DNA of 59,131 nucleotides from Pseudomonas fluorescens (GTDB lineage Bacteria; Pseudomonadota; Gammaproteobacteria; Pseudomonadales; Pseudomonadaceae). The first letter of the stretch is position 1, and the number at the start of each line of letters is the position of its first letter. Made by a program: the position numbers and the translations under genes. This document shows, piece after piece, positions 34,972 to 43,087 of the stretch. A model generated the notes under the pieces. That model saw only the letters and a list, made by a program, of their open reading frames with translations, was not told the origin of the DNA and did no database searches. The DNA is taken from assembly GCF_002837185.1 (NCBI RefSeq), contig NZ_KZ478004.1, positions 1-59,131 of the forward strand. Direction: 5' to 3'.

Positions 34972-35922
34972 TTAGGAAGATGCGGTGGAAAGCGCAAGGC
35001 CAATTGTCCGTTCCGCCAGTTTGATCTTGAAGGCGTTCTGCGCAGTAGGATTGGCGCCAGCCAGCAACTGCCTGGCTACGGCTTTCGCGCCGTCAGGCAG
35101 ATAAGCTTCGGCCTCTTCACTTCGCCAAGGCTTGTACGCCACGCCCCCCAGGGCGAGTTGCCCCGTCCGGTCTGGCAGTACGATCGCCGCGACAGAAACC
35201 AGCGCGAACGCGTAGGAGGCGCGGTCACGAACCTTGTAGTAGATATGCTCGCCCCCTAAAGGTTTAGGCAGCGTCACGGCAGTAATCAGTTCGCCGTTGT
35301 TCAGGATGTTCTCGATATGTGGGGTGGTCCCCGGTGCGCTGTAAAGGTCGGCGAGATCAATTGTTCTGACCTGGCCGTCCGAGTTGAGTGTTTCGACCCT
35401 TGCGCCCAATGCTCGCATCGCCACAGCCATGTCACTGGGATGGCTGGCAATGCAGGCATCGCTGACCCCGACGATCGCTTGTTGCCGACTGGCGCCACCG
35501 ATTGCAGAGCAGCCGGCACCCGGACGCCGCTTATTGCAAGGCTGATGGGTATCGTAAAAGTAGGCGCACCGGGTGCGTTGCAATAGATTGCCTGCCGTTG
35601 TGGCTTTGTTGCGCAATTGTCCTGACGCTCCCGCTAGCAGCGCCTTGGATAGTACGGCGTAGTCTCGACGCACCTGAGGCGCAGCAGCCAAGTCAGTGTT
35701 ACGCACCATGGCGCCGATCCTTAGTCCGCCGTCCTCGGTCGGGGTGATTTCATCGAGCGCCAGGCCGTTTACATCGATCAGGTGCTGGGGGATTTCTATT
35801 TCCAGTTTCATCAAGTCGAGCAAATTGGTGCCGCCGGCGATGAATCGGGCACCCGGGTTATTGGCCGCGGCGTTAACCGCATGCGGCAAAGAGGTGGCCC
35901 GTTCGTAAGTAAAGGATTTCAT
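34972..35922 (-). CDS. paoB: periplasmic aldehyde oxidoreductase, FAD-binding subunit
   Basis: 316 residues. FAD motifs FIAGGTNLLDLMKLE and ATTAGNLLQRTRC; an inserted cysteine loop (TRCAYFYDTHQPCNKRRPG, then GC and DAC) matches the 4Fe-4S site that distinguishes PaoB from most relatives. Starts inside the end of paoA (ATGA overlap). Carries electrons from the molybdenum site. Confidence 0.92.
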   Translation of the reverse strand: MKSFTYERATSLPHAVNAAANNPGARFIAGGTNLLDLMKLEIEIPQHLIDVNGLALDEITPTEDGGLRIGAMVRNTDLAAAPQVRRDYAVLSKALLAGASGQLRNKATTAGNLLQRTRCAYFYDTHQPCNKRRPGAGCSAIGGASRQQAIVGVSDACIASHPSDMAVAMRALGARVETLNSDGQVRTIDLADLYSAPGTTPHIENILNNGELITAVTLPKPLGGEHIYYKVRDRASYAFALVSVAAIVLPDRTGQLALGGVAYKPWRSEEAEAYLPDGAKAVARQLLAGANPTAQNAFKIKLAERTIGLALSTASS

Positions 35923-36587
35923 GCCTCACCTCCGGCTATCTCGTGAATGGCATCGACGATGTTGGAGTACGCCCCGCAACGGCAGATATTGCCACTCATG
36001 CGCTCGCGGATTTCGGCGGCTGTGACGGTGCTCCTGGCGATCAAATCGCCGCTGACGTGGCTGGGTATTCCAGCCTTTATTTCTTCAAGCATCGCGACTG
36101 CTGAGCAAATCTGCCCAGGCGTGCAGTAACCGCATTGGTAGCCGTCGTGCTTGATGAATGCCGCTTGCAGAGGGTGCAGGTTGTCCGGCGTACCGAGCCC
36201 TTCAATGGTGGTAATGCTGTCCCCTTCGTGCATGACCGCAAGCGTGAGGCATGAGTTTATTCGTCGCCCTTCTACGATTACCGTACAGGCACCGCATTGG
36301 CCGTGGTCACAGCCCTTCTTGGTGCCGGTTAAATGCAGCCTTTCTCGAAGGACGTCCAGAAGCGTGCTGCGGTTATCGACATCCACGGCAACTCGCCGCC
36401 CGTTGAGGGTAAACGTCACATGACTGCCAGGCGGGCTCTGCGCTGCTGATTTCGTGTTGGCAGTCGCTTGGGCATCATCGACCTTTGCTAATACGGCCGT
36501 GACTGCAGTACCTGCGGTACCTATCAGCACTTGTCGTCGGGAGAGTTCTATTCCAGCTCCCGTTGCGGTGGGGGTTCTAGTGTTCAT
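35919..36587 (-). CDS. paoA: periplasmic aldehyde oxidoreductase, 2Fe-2S subunit
   Basis: 222 residues. A twin-arginine signal (SRRQVLIGTAGTAVTAVLA) directs Tat export of the folded complex. A plant-type ferredoxin site (CDHGQCGACTVIVEGRRINSC without the first Cys copy) and the CGYCTPGQ and CRCG motifs bind two 2Fe-2S clusters. GGAGACGTTG precedes the ATG at 36587; the frame is open further up but without support. Confidence 0.92.
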   Translation of the reverse strand: MNTRTPTATGAGIELSRRQVLIGTAGTAVTAVLAKVDDAQATANTKSAAQSPPGSHVTFTLNGRRVAVDVDNRSTLLDVLRERLHLTGTKKGCDHGQCGACTVIVEGRRINSCLTLAVMHEGDSITTIEGLGTPDNLHPLQAAFIKHDGYQCGYCTPGQICSAVAMLEEIKAGIPSHVSGDLIARSTVTAAEIRERMSGNICRCGAYSNIVDAIHEIAGGEA

Positions 36588-37135
36588 CAACGTCTCCATT
36601 CGCAGTAGGTGTGGCTGAAGCCGGTGCTCAGTGTGGGAGCCTATGGCACTAGGTTGCAGCTGATAACTGGCGTTTTCAGAATGAATCCGTGAGCAGCGCT
36701 CAGTAATCCAGGCCTCGGCCCGGAGTGGGCAGGAACCCGGTGTGCGGGCTATAGCGGACTTCTCGGGTTTGCCTCTCTGCATCTATCCAGAAATTGGCTC
36801 GCGAGATGCTCATGCTCTGCGCGATGTTGCAATACGCGGTTGCCAGGGGGGGGGCGATCCGCGTGTCCATCGGAGGTTGGGGCGTAATGCCAGGCGCCTA
36901 GGGTTGCGGCGAAGAAAGGGGTGTTTGTCGATCAAATTTCCCATGCGATTCAGGCGGGCTGGGAGCAATAAAAAGAGATTGCCGATTAACAAAATAAAAT
37001 TGTGCTTTTGAAAAATTTATATTGATTTTTTTTAAGTTGGTTCGGCTTTAGCATAAATCCACCTTCAAAAAGCCGTCGGGCAGCGATCACGGTGTCCGCC
37101 ACCACAAACCAATAAAAATTGTTATCGGAGTCCTG
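36588..37135. other. intergenic region between divergent paoA and VOC genes
   Basis: About 550 bases. The left 400 bases hold no recognisable gene. The right part (about 36990-37060) is strongly A+T-rich and probably holds the VOC promoter. A run of nine G lies at about 36846-36854. No operator is proposed. Confidence 0.45.
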
Positions 37136-37561
37136 ATGAGTCTTTCTCCTTTCCACCTCGCAATCCCTGTGTATGACCTGGCCGCTACGCGCACCTTTTA
37201 CGGTGAGGTATTCGGCCTTGCCGAAGGCCGCTCTAGCGAGCAGTGGGTCGATTTCGATTTCTACGGCCACCAGTTGGTCATCCATGAACACCCGAAGACT
37301 GCCTCTCAGGAAAGCGTGCACAGCAATCCGGTCGACGGCCACGACGTACCGGTTCCGCACTTCGGCATCATTCTGGAATGGGCTCAGTGGGAAGCGCTGG
37401 CCGAGCGTCTGAAATCCTTCGGTACCAAGTTTGTAATCGAACCCTACATTCGTTTTAAAGGTCAGGTCGGCGAGCAAGCCACCATGTTTCTGTTCGACCC
37501 GTGCGGCAATGCGCTGGAGTTCAAGGCGTTCAAGGATATGAGCCAGCTGTTCGCTAAATAA
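37136..37561 (+). CDS. VOC-family (glyoxalase/dioxygenase fold) protein
   Basis: 141 residues with two beta-alpha-beta-beta-beta modules. Metal ligands are likely His7 (FHLAIPVYDL), the His in VPHFGIILEW and the Glu in GNALEFKAFKDM. The family includes glyoxalases, ring-cleaving dioxygenases and resistance proteins; the substrate is unknown. GGAGTCCTG precedes the ATG. Upstream of a transporter gene on the same strand with a hairpin between. Confidence 0.9.
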   Translation: MSLSPFHLAIPVYDLAATRTFYGEVFGLAEGRSSEQWVDFDFYGHQLVIHEHPKTASQESVHSNPVDGHDVPVPHFGIILEWAQWEALAERLKSFGTKFVIEPYIRFKGQVGEQATMFLFDPCGNALEFKAFKDMSQLFAK

Positions 37562-37569
37562 TAAAAAAA

Positions 37570-37598
37570 CCTGGCGCACGTTAAAGCGTGCGCCCAGG
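37570..37598. terminator. hairpin after the VOC gene
   Basis: CCTGGCGCACG / CGTGCGCCCAGG with loop TTAAAG and one bulge, nine bases after the VOC stop. The run of A on its left side would give a U-tract only on the minus-strand transcript; on the plus strand the tail is AAATTT. Termination is therefore likely but weak for the VOC gene. Confidence 0.5.
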
Positions 37599-37676
37599 AA
37601 ATTTAAATGAGCTGGAAGCTCATGAATCTAGCTACTGCGCTTACGCAGTCCTTTCATTCCAACAAAAAGGCTAGAC

Positions 37677-38936
37677 ATGAAACGTATCCCCTTAGTTTGG
37701 CAAATCGTTGCCGGGCTGTTGCTTGGCGTGCTCGTGGGTTGGTATTTCAATACCCACCCGGAAAATCAGGTGTGGGTCAGTAGCGAAATCCTCAAACCGC
37801 TCGGTGATATCTTCATCAAGATGATGACGATGGTGGTCGTGCCGATTGTTTTCTGCTGCATGATCCTCGGCATTGCCGGGGGCGGTGATAACAAATCGTT
37901 TGGGCGTATGGGCGCAAAGTCATTGATCTACTTCTTTGCAATCACCAGCCTCGCCATCGTGCTTGGCTTGTGCTTCGCCAACCTGTTCGAGCCGGGTAGG
38001 GGCACTGAAATCGCCGGCATTGCGCACAACGCTGCAGCCGTGCACATGGAGCCGTCGAAAGGTGCGCTGATCATTCTGCAAAACATCGTGCCCGATAACG
38101 TGATTGTCGCGATGTCGGAAGCGAAGTTGCTGTCGGTGCTGTTCTTTGCCGTGTTGCTGGGCATGGCGTTGAACACCTTGCCTAACGAGAAGAGTGCACC
38201 GGTTGTTGCGGTGGTGCAGGGCTTCTCCGACGCCATGTTCAAGGTGGTGTCGTTTGTCATGGCCTACGCACCGATCGGTGTATTCGGCATGATCGGCGCC
38301 ACGGTGGCGACCTTCGGATTTGCCTCGTTGCTGCCGTTGCTCAAGTTGATCGGCGTGGTGTATCTGGCGCTGATTACCTTTGCCCTGGTGATACTCGGCG
38401 GCATTTGCTACTTGATCGGTGAAAACGTCTTCAAGTTGATCAAGTACTTGCGCAATGAGCTGATTCTGGCCTTCTCCAGTGCTGCCTCTGCGGCCGTCAT
38501 GCCACAGTTGATGACCAAGCTGGAAGCCTATGGCGTGCCTCGACGCATCGTCAGTTTCGTGGTGCCGGTGGGTTATGCGTTCAACTTGGACGGTGCTTCG
38601 ATCTTCCTCGGTGTGGCGACGATCTTCATTGCCCAACTCTATGGCATCGATCTGTCGTTGACTCAGCAAATTCTGCTGGTGGTCACGATGGTGCTGACGT
38701 CCAAGGGCGCTGCGGGTGTGCCTGGGTTTGCCATCATCATCCTGTCGGCCACCTTGGCGTCTGCCGGACTGCCGCTGGAAGGGGTCGCGTTGATTGCCGG
38801 GATCTTCCGGATCATCGACAGCGGCACCACTACCTTGAACGTGCAGGGTAACGCAATTGCACCTCTGGTCATCGCCAAGTGGGAGAAAGCGCCCCTGGAG
38901 CGAAAAGGGTCTGTAGGGGTCGAGCAGAACGTTTAA
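37677..38936 (+). CDS. dicarboxylate/amino acid:cation symporter family transporter
   Basis: 419 residues with the DAACS fold: eight helices and two re-entrant loops. HP1 serine stretch SSAASAAVMPQL, TM7 AFNLDGASIF, HP2 GVPGFAI, and TM8 DSGTTTLNVQGNAIAPLVI. In archaeal GltPh numbering, the Arg397 that binds the acidic side chain of the substrate is Thr384 here and sodium-site Asp405 is Asn392. Asn is usual in proton-coupled relatives such as DctA. Loss of Arg argues against an acidic amino acid or dicarboxylate and for a neutral substrate. AAGG precedes the ATG. Confidence 0.9.
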   Translation: MKRIPLVWQIVAGLLLGVLVGWYFNTHPENQVWVSSEILKPLGDIFIKMMTMVVVPIVFCCMILGIAGGGDNKSFGRMGAKSLIYFFAITSLAIVLGLCFANLFEPGRGTEIAGIAHNAAAVHMEPSKGALIILQNIVPDNVIVAMSEAKLLSVLFFAVLLGMALNTLPNEKSAPVVAVVQGFSDAMFKVVSFVMAYAPIGVFGMIGATVATFGFASLLPLLKLIGVVYLALITFALVILGGICYLIGENVFKLIKYLRNELILAFSSAASAAVMPQLMTKLEAYGVPRRIVSFVVPVGYAFNLDGASIFLGVATIFIAQLYGIDLSLTQQILLVVTMVLTSKGAAGVPGFAIIILSATLASAGLPLEGVALIAGIFRIIDSGTTTLNVQGNAIAPLVIAKWEKAPLERKGSVGVEQNV

Positions 38937-38948
38937 TCAGTGACACAC

Positions 38949-38983
38949 AAGAGCCTTCCACGTTAACCGCGTTAAAGGCTCTT
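38949..38983 (+). terminator. hairpin terminator after the DAACS transporter gene
   Basis: AAGAGCCTT / AAGGCTCTT around CCACGTTAACCGCGTTA, then TTCC. It lies 12 bases past the stop. The T-tract is short. Confidence 0.6.
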
Positions 38984-39088
38984 TCCATGGCTGGTCAATC
39001 ACTAAACGTTGTGCGTGTTTATGCCTTTAAGTCTGAAGCTAGGCGAGTTATTCAAGTGGATTGGCATCGATTTCAGCGCGTCTGAAAG

Positions 39089-39466
39089 TCAGGATTGCCT
39101 CCTCATGCCCGCGCCCCATTCGCGCATCGCACGGACCAACGGAGCAAGCGTGTTGCCTAATTCTGTGAGCGAATATTCCACCTTGGGCGGGACCTCACGA
39201 TAGATTTCGCGATGGATAACCCGGTCAGTCTCCAGCTCTCTGAGTTGCAAGGTGAGCATCCGCTGCGTCACATCGGGAATTAGCCGGCGCAACTCGTTGA
39301 AGCGCTTTGTTCCGGACATCAGGTGGAACAGGATGAGCGATTTCCACTTCCCACCGATGACATCAACGGTAAAGGCGACGGGGCAGGCATTTCCTTTACC
39401 GACTTTTTTCATCTGTTGAAAGTCGATGGCAAGTGGACGGTCGTCAGCAAGATTTATCACACCCAT
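39089..39466 (-). CDS. HxlR-family transcriptional regulator with rearranged N-terminus
   Basis: 125 residues. The winged-helix core is complete: CPVAFTVDVIGGKWKSLILF, IPDVTQRMLTLQLRELE and EVPPKVEYSLTELG. HxlR proteins sense thiol or carbonyl stress through a conserved N-terminal Cys, seen here (ACPV). The first 25-30 codons are antisense to a fragment of an NTF2-like gene (39383-39478), so the 5' end was created by a rearrangement. The ATG at 39466 has AAGG ten bases before it; an internal ATG at 39412 would give a more usual 107-residue protein. Divergent from the alpha/beta hydrolase gene. Confidence 0.85.
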   Translation of the reverse strand: MGVINLADDRPLAIDFQQMKKVGKGNACPVAFTVDVIGGKWKSLILFHLMSGTKRFNELRRLIPDVTQRMLTLQLRELETDRVIHREIYREVPPKVEYSLTELGNTLAPLVRAMREWGAGMRRQS

Positions 39467-39478
39467 GTCGCGCCTTGA
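39383..39478 (+). pseudogene. C-terminal fragment of an NTF2-like gene
   Basis: On the plus strand, 31 codons read SFTDFFHLLKVDGKWTVVSK then IYHTHVAP and a stop. They are nearly identical to the C-termini of the NTF2-like proteins at 40739-41236 and 49507-49890. There is no start or upstream part. It lies antisense inside the 5' end of the HxlR gene. Confidence 0.85.
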
Positions 39479-39546
39479 GCCTCTGTCGTCCTTGAGTCTG
39501 CGGTAGTTGAGGCTGCCCAGTACTCAGACATACAAATGGAAACGTC

Positions 39547-40566
39547 ATGAAAACCCTTACCTCTGCTCTCGCCCTTACCGTCGTGTCCCTTGCGCCGGGT
39601 GCTGCTTCTGCCACCGGCTACCCGGGGGTTGAGCACAACACGGCGAAACTGTTGCAATCGCTTGAAGGTGGCCAGACGCTCGACTCCATGACGCCGGTCG
39701 ATGCCCGTGCCGCGCTGGCAGGTGCCCAGGCTGCCCCCCAAGTGGCCTTGCCGGCAGCTGATGTCAGCGAGAAGACGATACGCGTCAACGGCAGCGATCT
39801 GACGTTGACCATCGTGCGTCCCGTCGGTAGCCAACAGAAGACCCTGCCCGCGTTCATGTATTTCCACGGCGGCGGCTGGGTGTTGGGCGACTTCCCGACC
39901 CACGAACGACTGGTGCGTGACCTGGTGGCAGGCTCGGGTGCGGTGGCGGTCTTCGTCAACTACAGCCTCTCGCCAGAGGCGGCATACGGCGTCGCCACCG
40001 AGCAAGCCTATGCCGCGACAAAATGGGTGGCCGAACATGGCAAAGAGATCAATGTAGACGGCACGCGCCTGGCCGTAGCTGGCAACAGCGCAGGTGGGAA
40101 CATTGCCGCCGTGGTTGCGTTGATGGCCAACAAGAAGGGTGCACCCGCACTGCGTTCGCAAGTGTTGCTGTGCCCAGTGACAGATGCCAACTTCGAGACG
40201 CCGTCGTACAAGGAGTTTGCCAACGGCTATTTCCTGACGAAGAACATGATGGTGTGGTTCTGGGACAATTACACACGCGACGCCGAGGCACGTAAGCAGA
40301 TTTACGCTTCACCGCTGCAGGCCACGAGCGAGCAATTGAAAGGCTTGCCGCCGACGCTGATCCAGACTGCAGAATTCGATGTCCTGCGTGATGAAGCTGA
40401 AACTTACGGCCGCAAGCTCGACGCTGCGGGTGTACCTGTGAAGACGGTTCGCTACAACGGCATGATTCACGATTTCGGTCTGTCGAACGCGTTCAGCCAT
40501 CTGCCGACGCCGCGCAGCGCAATTGCGCAGGCTTCTCAGGAACTCAAGACCCGCCTGAGCAAGTAA
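39547..40566 (+). CDS. secreted alpha/beta hydrolase, HSL-type esterase
   Basis: 339 residues with a signal sequence ending near GAASA. Hormone-sensitive-lipase family features: oxyanion motif FHGGGWVLGD, nucleophile GNSAGGN, Asp in EFDVLRDE and His in MIHDFGL. Likely hydrolyses small esters or lactones outside the cytoplasm. Divergent from the HxlR gene, which is therefore a candidate regulator, and followed by a secreted NTF2-like gene. Confidence 0.9.
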   Translation: MKTLTSALALTVVSLAPGAASATGYPGVEHNTAKLLQSLEGGQTLDSMTPVDARAALAGAQAAPQVALPAADVSEKTIRVNGSDLTLTIVRPVGSQQKTLPAFMYFHGGGWVLGDFPTHERLVRDLVAGSGAVAVFVNYSLSPEAAYGVATEQAYAATKWVAEHGKEINVDGTRLAVAGNSAGGNIAAVVALMANKKGAPALRSQVLLCPVTDANFETPSYKEFANGYFLTKNMMVWFWDNYTRDAEARKQIYASPLQATSEQLKGLPPTLIQTAEFDVLRDEAETYGRKLDAAGVPVKTVRYNGMIHDFGLSNAFSHLPTPRSAIAQASQELKTRLSK

Positions 40567-40738
40567 CTTCAAAAACAAAGCGCCCGCAAGTCACGTTGAA
40601 ACTGCGGGCTGCGTTAGTGCAAACACAGGGTCATCTCATTGCGCGGCTGCCTGCGCACAGCAGATTCCATGAGCGTCTGCCGGGTTTTTGTGGTTGAGCA
40701 TATTTCAATAATTACACTCCTTGTGAAGAGCGACTAAA

Positions 40739-41236
40739 ATGAAAATCATATCTTTTAAGCAGTTGTTTTTTGTGGGCTTGATTTCGAGCGTTGGCGCGCT
40801 GGCTCACGCAGACAACTCACCGAGCAATCCGCCAGTAATCAGTAGTCAAACAGTCAGCAAAGCTACTTATGTAGAAGACTATCAGGCTATCACCAAGGTG
40901 CTTAATACATATATTGAGGGTTGCAAGCAGGCCAAGAGCAGTATCATGAAACCCGCTTTCAATGAACAGGCGACAATGTACAGCGTCGGCACCGGTGGCA
41001 AGCTGGAAGGCGGTGCGATTCCAATTCTGTTCGAGGGCGTTGATAAGGGGTTTCGCCCATCTCCGGATGCGCAAGCTGCTATTACGCGTATTGAAATCGT
41101 CGGTAATGCCGCGAGTGCTCGCATTGACGCCAACGGCATGTCCGGCCTCTCTTTTACCGACTTCTTCCATCTGCTGAAAGTAGAAGGCAAGTGGACGGTT
41201 GTTAGCAAGATTTTCCAAACGCATGCAGCGCCTTGA
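40739..41236 (+). CDS. secreted NTF2-like (lumazine-binding type) protein
   Basis: 165 residues; signal sequence ends near ALAHA. The mature part is an NTF2/SnoaL-like cone fold: YVEDYQAITKVLNTYIEGCK, RPSPDAQAAITRIEIVGNAA and FTDFFHLLKVEGKWTVVSK. Close in sequence to the cytoplasmic copy at 49507-49890. The function of this group is unknown. It is unusual in having a signal peptide. Confidence 0.87.
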   Translation: MKIISFKQLFFVGLISSVGALAHADNSPSNPPVISSQTVSKATYVEDYQAITKVLNTYIEGCKQAKSSIMKPAFNEQATMYSVGTGGKLEGGAIPILFEGVDKGFRPSPDAQAAITRIEIVGNAASARIDANGMSGLSFTDFFHLLKVEGKWTVVSKIFQTHAAP

Positions 41237-41289
41237 TTGCTGTTTACTCCGTTGGGCATGTGCTCCAATATTCCAACGATGTCTGGCGT

Positions 41290-42165
41290 CTAATGCTTCT
41301 TCACGGCCTGTTCAATAATCAGCTGAGCCAGTAATTTTACTGGCTCGGTAAGGCTGCGGCGTGCACGATGAACCAGCCCGATGTCGCGATGGAATGTACG
41401 TTGTTTCAGGTCGATCGCGCGCACTTCAGCAGGCCACTCCTCAGGAGTGGCCGTTTCCGGTACCAGGGCCATACCGACGCCATTCGCAACCAGTTTGATG
41501 ATCGCATCCAGCTCATCGAGTTCGCAGACTTCATGCAATGAAAAATGGGTTTGACGCAAGAACCTATCAACCTGGCGCCCGCCAAAAGATGAACGGTCAT
41601 AGCGGATAAAGGGTTGGCTCGATACCAATTCCGCCCAATCGTCTCCCGGCATATCGGCGGGGACGATCAGCCGGTAAGGTTCTCGCGCCAAGGTTGTCCA
41701 GCGCAGGTCACTGTGAAGCGAGAAGGGCGGGCGAATGATCGCGGCCATATCGATTTCGCCTGAATCGACTTGGTTCACCAACTCCATCGACAAGCCGGGG
41801 AGCACTCGCGTCCTGCATTGCGCAGAGCGTTGATGAAATTCAGCCAGGGCTTCTGGCAGGAAGGAGCGCTGAACCGAGGCAATCGCTCCCAGGGTGACCA
41901 AAACGCTCGCGGGAAGACCCACCGATGTCGAGCCCAGATCTTTAAATTGGCGTACCAGTTCCTGACCCTGCGCCAAAACCTGGTGACCCATTCGATTGAG
42001 CTGAGCCGAGCGTCCCTTACGGTCGAACAGCTGTACCCCTAGCTCCGCCTCAAGGCGTTGCATCTGGGCACTGACGGCGGCTTGGGTGAGGCCGATCGTG
42101 CTGCCGGCAGCCGCAAACGTGCCTTCTCTCGCCACCGCGATAAGTGTTTTCAGTTCTTTGATCAT
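41290..42165 (-). CDS. LysR-family transcriptional regulator
   Basis: About 291 residues. HTH GTFAAAGSTIGLTQAAVSAQM and substrate domain with LVTLGAIASVQ and VDSGEIDMAAI. The start is the ATG at 42165; a TTG two codons earlier is possible. Convergent with the NTF2-like gene; the target is not evident. Confidence 0.88.
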   Translation of the reverse strand: MIKELKTLIAVAREGTFAAAGSTIGLTQAAVSAQMQRLEAELGVQLFDRKGRSAQLNRMGHQVLAQGQELVRQFKDLGSTSVGLPASVLVTLGAIASVQRSFLPEALAEFHQRSAQCRTRVLPGLSMELVNQVDSGEIDMAAIIRPPFSLHSDLRWTTLAREPYRLIVPADMPGDDWAELVSSQPFIRYDRSSFGGRQVDRFLRQTHFSLHEVCELDELDAIIKLVANGVGMALVPETATPEEWPAEVRAIDLKQRTFHRDIGLVHRARRSLTEPVKLLAQLIIEQAVKKH

Positions 42166-42260
42166 GCTCAAATAATAATTATGTTTTGCTTCGAAATATA
42201 TTTATATTTTTGTTGCTGAAGCGCTGCGCAAAATGGCTTCCTATACAGGTGAACAAAGGG

Positions 42261-42282
42261 CAGGCGTTCTGACGGGCGCCTG
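42261..42282. promoter_or_regulatory. candidate operator upstream of a NemR-like gene
   Basis: CAGGCG-N10-CGCCTG, a 6-bp dyad 37 bases before the TetR start at 42319. It differs from the TAGAC site of the second NemR-like gene. Weak evidence, from symmetry alone. Confidence 0.3.
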
Positions 42283-42318
42283 ACGCTGGATCATTTTTTT
42301 GCTAGCATGCGCCGCATT

Positions 42319-42900
42319 ATGAAGAAACCCGCCCATGACATGCGCCAGCACATCATCGATGTTGCGAGGTCGCTTATGACCCAAAGAGGCTACACCGCCG
42401 TCGGCCTCACCGAGTTGCTCGCGGCCGCGGGCGTACCTAAAGGCTCGTTCTATCACTACTTTCGTTCCAAGGACGAGTTCGGACAAGCGCTGCTCGAAGA
42501 GTACTTTGAAGAGTACCTCGGGCGGGTCGATGTGCAATTGGCCAGCGAGGGCTCCGGTGCTGAACGTCTGCTGAGCTATCTAAGCTATTGGGCCGAGACG
42601 CAGGCGTTTGATCACACGGATCAAAAATGCCTGGTGGTCAAATTGGGTGCGGAAGTGTGTGACCTGTCCGAAAACATGCGCGGTGTGCTTGAAAAAGGGA
42701 CTGCCCTGATCATTGAGCGGATGGTTCGTTGTGCTGAGCAGGGTAAAGCGGATGGCTCAATTGACGCGTCCGTCGACTCGGCAACACTGGCGCAAGCGCT
42801 CTACCAGATGTGGTTGGGCGCCTCGTTGCTGGTCAAGGTCAATAGAACACGCGAGCCGTTTGACGCGGCGCTTGAAATGAGTCGACGCTTGTTGGCCTAG
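42319..42900 (+). CDS. NemR-like TetR regulator, paralog 1
   Basis: 193 residues. HTH VGLTELLAAAGVPKGSFYHY is NemR-like. The redox pair of NemR is kept: a Cys (C104) in QKCLVVKLGAEVCDLSE, matching NemR Cys106, and Lys173 in ASLLVKVNRT, matching Lys175; in E. coli these sense hypochlorite and electrophiles. Close paralog of 45204-45785 with the same length. The start at 42319 is taken from that alignment; an upstream ATG at 42307 is in frame. Its own target is unclear; the convergent remnant at 42923-43087 abuts it. Confidence 0.88.
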   Translation: MKKPAHDMRQHIIDVARSLMTQRGYTAVGLTELLAAAGVPKGSFYHYFRSKDEFGQALLEEYFEEYLGRVDVQLASEGSGAERLLSYLSYWAETQAFDHTDQKCLVVKLGAEVCDLSENMRGVLEKGTALIIERMVRCAEQGKADGSIDASVDSATLAQALYQMWLGASLLVKVNRTREPFDAALEMSRRLLA

Positions 42901-42922
42901 TGTCCGGCTTCGTCACGCTGCT

Positions 42923-43087
42923 CGACGTCACCACGGCGATGAGTTTCGGATGCACCGCCAACACTTTGCGCGTCGGCGTGTAGACCACGCCGATGCGCGG
43001 ATCTGACAGTGCCAACGCCAATACAGGGCGACCACCCCATCCGCTTGCGCCAACCAATAGCAGCGTTACTGTCTTCAGCTCATTCAT
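42923..43087 (-). pseudogene. N-terminal fragment of an NAD(P)-binding oxidoreductase
   Basis: The frame starts with an ATG overlapping the stop of the next gene upstream (ATGA) and reads TVTLLLVGASGWGGRPVLAL and DPRIGVVYTPTRKVLAVHPK, the Rossmann start of an NmrA/semialdehyde-type protein. After about 55 codons homology ends and the frame runs into the NemR-like gene. A former operon partner of 43084-43755, cut off here. Confidence 0.75.

Noticed and set aside
36846..36854. Run of nine G as a phase-variable tract
   Set aside because: It lies in a region with no recognisable gene and does not sit in a promoter that can be defined.
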